NCBI GenBank assembly: GCA_937980645.1 | Contig: CALJPQ010000018.1 | Location: forward strand, 1-34,426 | Source of the DNA: an uncultured Saprospiraceae bacterium | Lineage (GTDB): Bacteria; Bacteroidota; Bacteroidia; Chitinophagales; Saprospiraceae | DNA: 34,426 bases | Direction: 5' to 3' | Shown here: positions 32,788 through 34,426 of the stretch, piece by piece | Layout of the letters: each line of letters opens with the position of its first letter | How positions within the stretch are numbered: position 1 is the first letter of the stretch | Position numbers and translations under genes: made by a program | Notes under the pieces: model-generated | What the model was told of the DNA's origin: nothing | Database searches by the model: none | Seen by the model: only the letters and a program-made list of their open reading frames with translations

Positions 32788-33194
32788 CGTGTATCGTATA
32801 AGGTTCCGTTGAAACGAGCCGCAAAGTACGGGCATAGGCACCGTTTTGGAGTACTCTTCCCGGGCAGAACTCAACGAGATGAAAAGACCTTATCGGCAAA
32901 TGGCTCATGTTAATGCTCACCTTTACCATTTTTTGTTTACTTTTGATATCCGATCGTTCTCTTATAGGCAAACGCCTATCTACCTTTACGCCGCCTCTCT
33001 CATAGGGCCTGACCTCGAGTTTTCCTCCTTCTTACCGGGTGATTGTCATTTTTCAAGCGAAGCCCGTCTTTTTTTTAGTCGGTGCCTCGTAACGTCTTTT
33101 TTCAAACCTGTACTTATCATTTTTTTATGGTATAGCCATTTGGTCAGACAATGGCCAGGTTGATCCTTTTATTGTTTAATTTAACACCAAAGCA
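32788..33194. other. 407-nt intergenic region between DUF1573 and the PLP enzyme gene
   Basis: The region is AT-rich. It holds a -7-like TACTTTTG (32938-32945, plus) about 250 nt before the next start, which would leave an unusually long leader. A hairpin ATAGGC-AAAC-GCCTAT lies at 32964-32979. For DUF1573 a near-match (plus GCAAAGTA at 32821-32828, minus TACTTTGC) lies 33 nt upstream. No known riboswitch pattern was recognised. A 105-codon plus-strand frame across it looks non-coding. Confidence 0.4.
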
Positions 33195-34238
33195 ATGGTT
33201 TTCAGTAACATTTTAGAGACTATCGGCAAAACTCCATTAGTGCGTTTACAGAAGACAGTGGCCGACATTCCCGCACAGGTGTACGCGAAGTTGGAATCGT
33301 TCAACCCGGGTTTGAGTGCGAAAGATCGCATTGCGCTGCACATCATTGAGCGGGCTGAAGAGTTGGGCCGTTTACAACCCGGAGGCACGGTGGTGGATGC
33401 GACGAGCGGCAACACAGGCTTTAGCATAGCTATGGTATGCGCCTGGAAGGGCTACCGCTGTGTGCTGACAGTAACCGACAAGATCTCAAAAGACAAGCTG
33501 AACAACCTGCGAGCCATGGGAGCAGAAGTTATTCTATGCCCTAAAGAGGCGCGGCACAACGACCCTAACTCTTACGTACGCCGTGCAGAACAGTTGGCGC
33601 GCGAAATTCCCGGGGCTTTTTACCTCAATCAGAATTTTAACCCAGAAAACCCTGAAGCGCACTACATAAGCACGGGGCCGGAAATTTGGGAGGAAACCGG
33701 CGGTAAAGTGACTTGGCTCATCGGCAGCGCCAGTACAGGCGGCACCCTGTGTGGTACTGGGCGCTATTTGCGCGAGCAAAACCCCGATTTGCGCATTATT
33801 GCTGTCGACGCTTATGGTTCAGTCTTAAAGAAGTACCACGAAACGGGCATTTACGATGAAAACGAAATTGGCCCCTACCACATCGAAGGCACAGGCAAGA
33901 ACTTCATTCCTGGAAATGTGGACTTTGCGCTCATCGACCGCTTTGTCAGGGTTACGGACAAAGATAGCGCTTTGCGCACGCGCGAGTTAGCGCGTCGCGA
34001 GGCCATATTGGTCGGCTATTCGAGCGGGGCAGTACTGCAGGGCCTGCATCAAATAAAGGGACAACTGACCCCTGATGATGTAGTTGTTCTGCTCTTTGCC
34101 GACCATGGCAGCAAATACGTCTCGAAAGTGTTCGACGACGATTGGATGCGTAAGCAGGGTTTCCTGCCTGAGGAAGAGGCTGAAGCGGAAGCTGCTCTAA
34201 CCAACTTATCGCCTTACGGTAATGGTATGAAAGTCTAA
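33195..34238 (+). CDS. Cystathionine beta-synthase/cysteine-synthase-like PLP enzyme
   Basis: The 347-residue fold-type II enzyme performs beta-replacement on serine or O-acetylserine. Motifs are NPGLSAKDRIAL with the Schiff-base Lys43, DATSGNTGFSIA with the substrate loop TSGNTG (70-75), and the phosphate-binding GSASTGGTLCG (177-187). The C-terminal part, DHGSKYVSKVFDDDWMRKQGFL, resembles eukaryotic-type cystathionine beta-synthase cores more than CysK; no CBS regulatory pair is present. Whether sulfide or homocysteine is the acceptor cannot be decided. The PLP enzyme starting at 34286, 47 nt downstream, has its own -7 box. Confidence 0.85.
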   Translation: MVFSNILETIGKTPLVRLQKTVADIPAQVYAKLESFNPGLSAKDRIALHIIERAEELGRLQPGGTVVDATSGNTGFSIAMVCAWKGYRCVLTVTDKISKDKLNNLRAMGAEVILCPKEARHNDPNSYVRRAEQLAREIPGAFYLNQNFNPENPEAHYISTGPEIWEETGGKVTWLIGSASTGGTLCGTGRYLREQNPDLRIIAVDAYGSVLKKYHETGIYDENEIGPYHIEGTGKNFIPGNVDFALIDRFVRVTDKDSALRTRELARREAILVGYSSGAVLQGLHQIKGQLTPDDVVVLLFADHGSKYVSKVFDDDWMRKQGFLPEEEAEAEAALTNLSPYGNGMKV

Positions 34239-34252
34239 CTCAACAACGAGCG

Positions 34253-34260
34253 TACCTTTG
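34253..34260 (+). promoter_or_regulatory. -7 promoter element (TACCTTTG) for the gene at 34286
   Basis: A full match to TAnnTTTG, 25 nt before the ATG at 34286, just after the stop of the preceding gene. Confidence 0.5.
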
Positions 34261-34285
34261 CACGCCTATTTTTTATTAAAACATT

Positions 34286-34426
34286 ATGGACTTATTCGCA
34301 CGCATTTTAGAGCAAGCCGGCCCGTTGGGCAAATACGCCGACATCGCCGAAGGCTACTACATGTTCCCTCAATTGGAAGGAGAACTGGGGAGCCGGATGT
34401 ACTTCCAGGGCAAAGAAGTCATCTGC
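34286..34426 (+). CDS. Start of an alpha-oxoamine-synthase-like aminotransferase (partial)
   Basis: The first 47 codons, open to the right edge, read MDLFARILEQAGPLGKYADI, then AEGYYMFPQLEGELGSRMYFQGKEVIC. The pattern 'GPLG-ya-AEGYymFP-LEG---sRM-FqGKEVI' is the usual start of a Bacteroidota class II PLP aminotransferase of the 2-amino-3-ketobutyrate CoA ligase/8-amino-7-oxononanoate synthase/serine palmitoyltransferase group. The active-site lysine lies beyond the window, so the reaction cannot be judged. Confidence 0.7.
   Translation, partial: MDLFARILEQAGPLGKYADIAEGYYMFPQLEGELGSRMYFQGKEVIC

Noticed and set aside
32846..33163. 105-codon plus-strand frame in the intergenic region before the PLP enzyme
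   Set aside because: No recognisable domain, irregular composition, and it covers the candidate promoter and hairpin.

Overview
The window is a chromosomal segment of a moderately GC-rich member of the Bacteroidota. Four things point there. It has a short primary sigma factor of the Bacteroidota type. It has a complete sprA/sov gene for the type IX secretion system (T9SS) translocon. Two other genes end in T9SS-style C-terminal tails. At least seven genes are preceded by a TAnnTTTG-like -7 element, mostly 25-33 nt before the chosen start codon. Codon and base use look uniform. There is no phage, integrase, CRISPR array, rRNA or tRNA that can be recognised. The exact class (a Saprospiria-like lineage is possible) cannot be fixed from this sequence.

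Layout. 1-225 is the end of a T9SS-exported protein, followed by a strong terminator. 330-840 is non-coding and holds a cluster of imperfect repeats and hairpins. 840-3257 (minus) is penicillin-binding protein 1C. 3477-6531 (plus) carries the sigma factor, type III pantothenate kinase and an outer-membrane beta-barrel protein. 6541-7356 (minus) is an orphan protein resembling the C-terminal domain of lantibiotic/thiopeptide dehydratases. It is separated by a second hairpin-repeat cluster (7429-7560) from a 33-codon ORF and a BamA/TamA-like outer membrane barrel. 9026-11304 holds a histidine phosphatase, an IsdG-like monooxygenase coupled to a tiny membrane protein, and a transsulfuration-type PLP enzyme. 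11494-14860 (plus) is a C-terminal processing protease, a 40-residue lipoprotein and an unusual pyruvate-kinase-like protein. 14929-18104 has a SulP transporter with a small upstream gene, divergent from a zinc-independent alcohol-dehydrogenase-like reductase. 18153-21361 has a small membrane protein, a glycine-rich outer membrane protein and a T9SS-exported metzincin-like protease. 21371-22916 (minus) is a flippase-like membrane protein overlapping rfaE2. 23161-32181 (minus) is sprA followed closely by a diheme cytochrome c. 32401-34426 has a DUF1573 protein, a cystathionine beta-synthase-like PLP enzyme and the start of an alpha-oxoamine-synthase-like enzyme.

Functional themes are envelope building (PBP1C, BamA-like barrel, RfaE2, UPF0104 flippase-like protein, tail-specific protease), T9SS export (SprA plus two cargo tails) and sulfur amino-acid metabolism (two PLP enzymes that could together perform transsulfuration). 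The least ordinary parts are the two related hairpin-repeat clusters, the orphan dehydratase-C-like protein beside them, and three genes shorter than 50 codons supported by overlap or promoter position.
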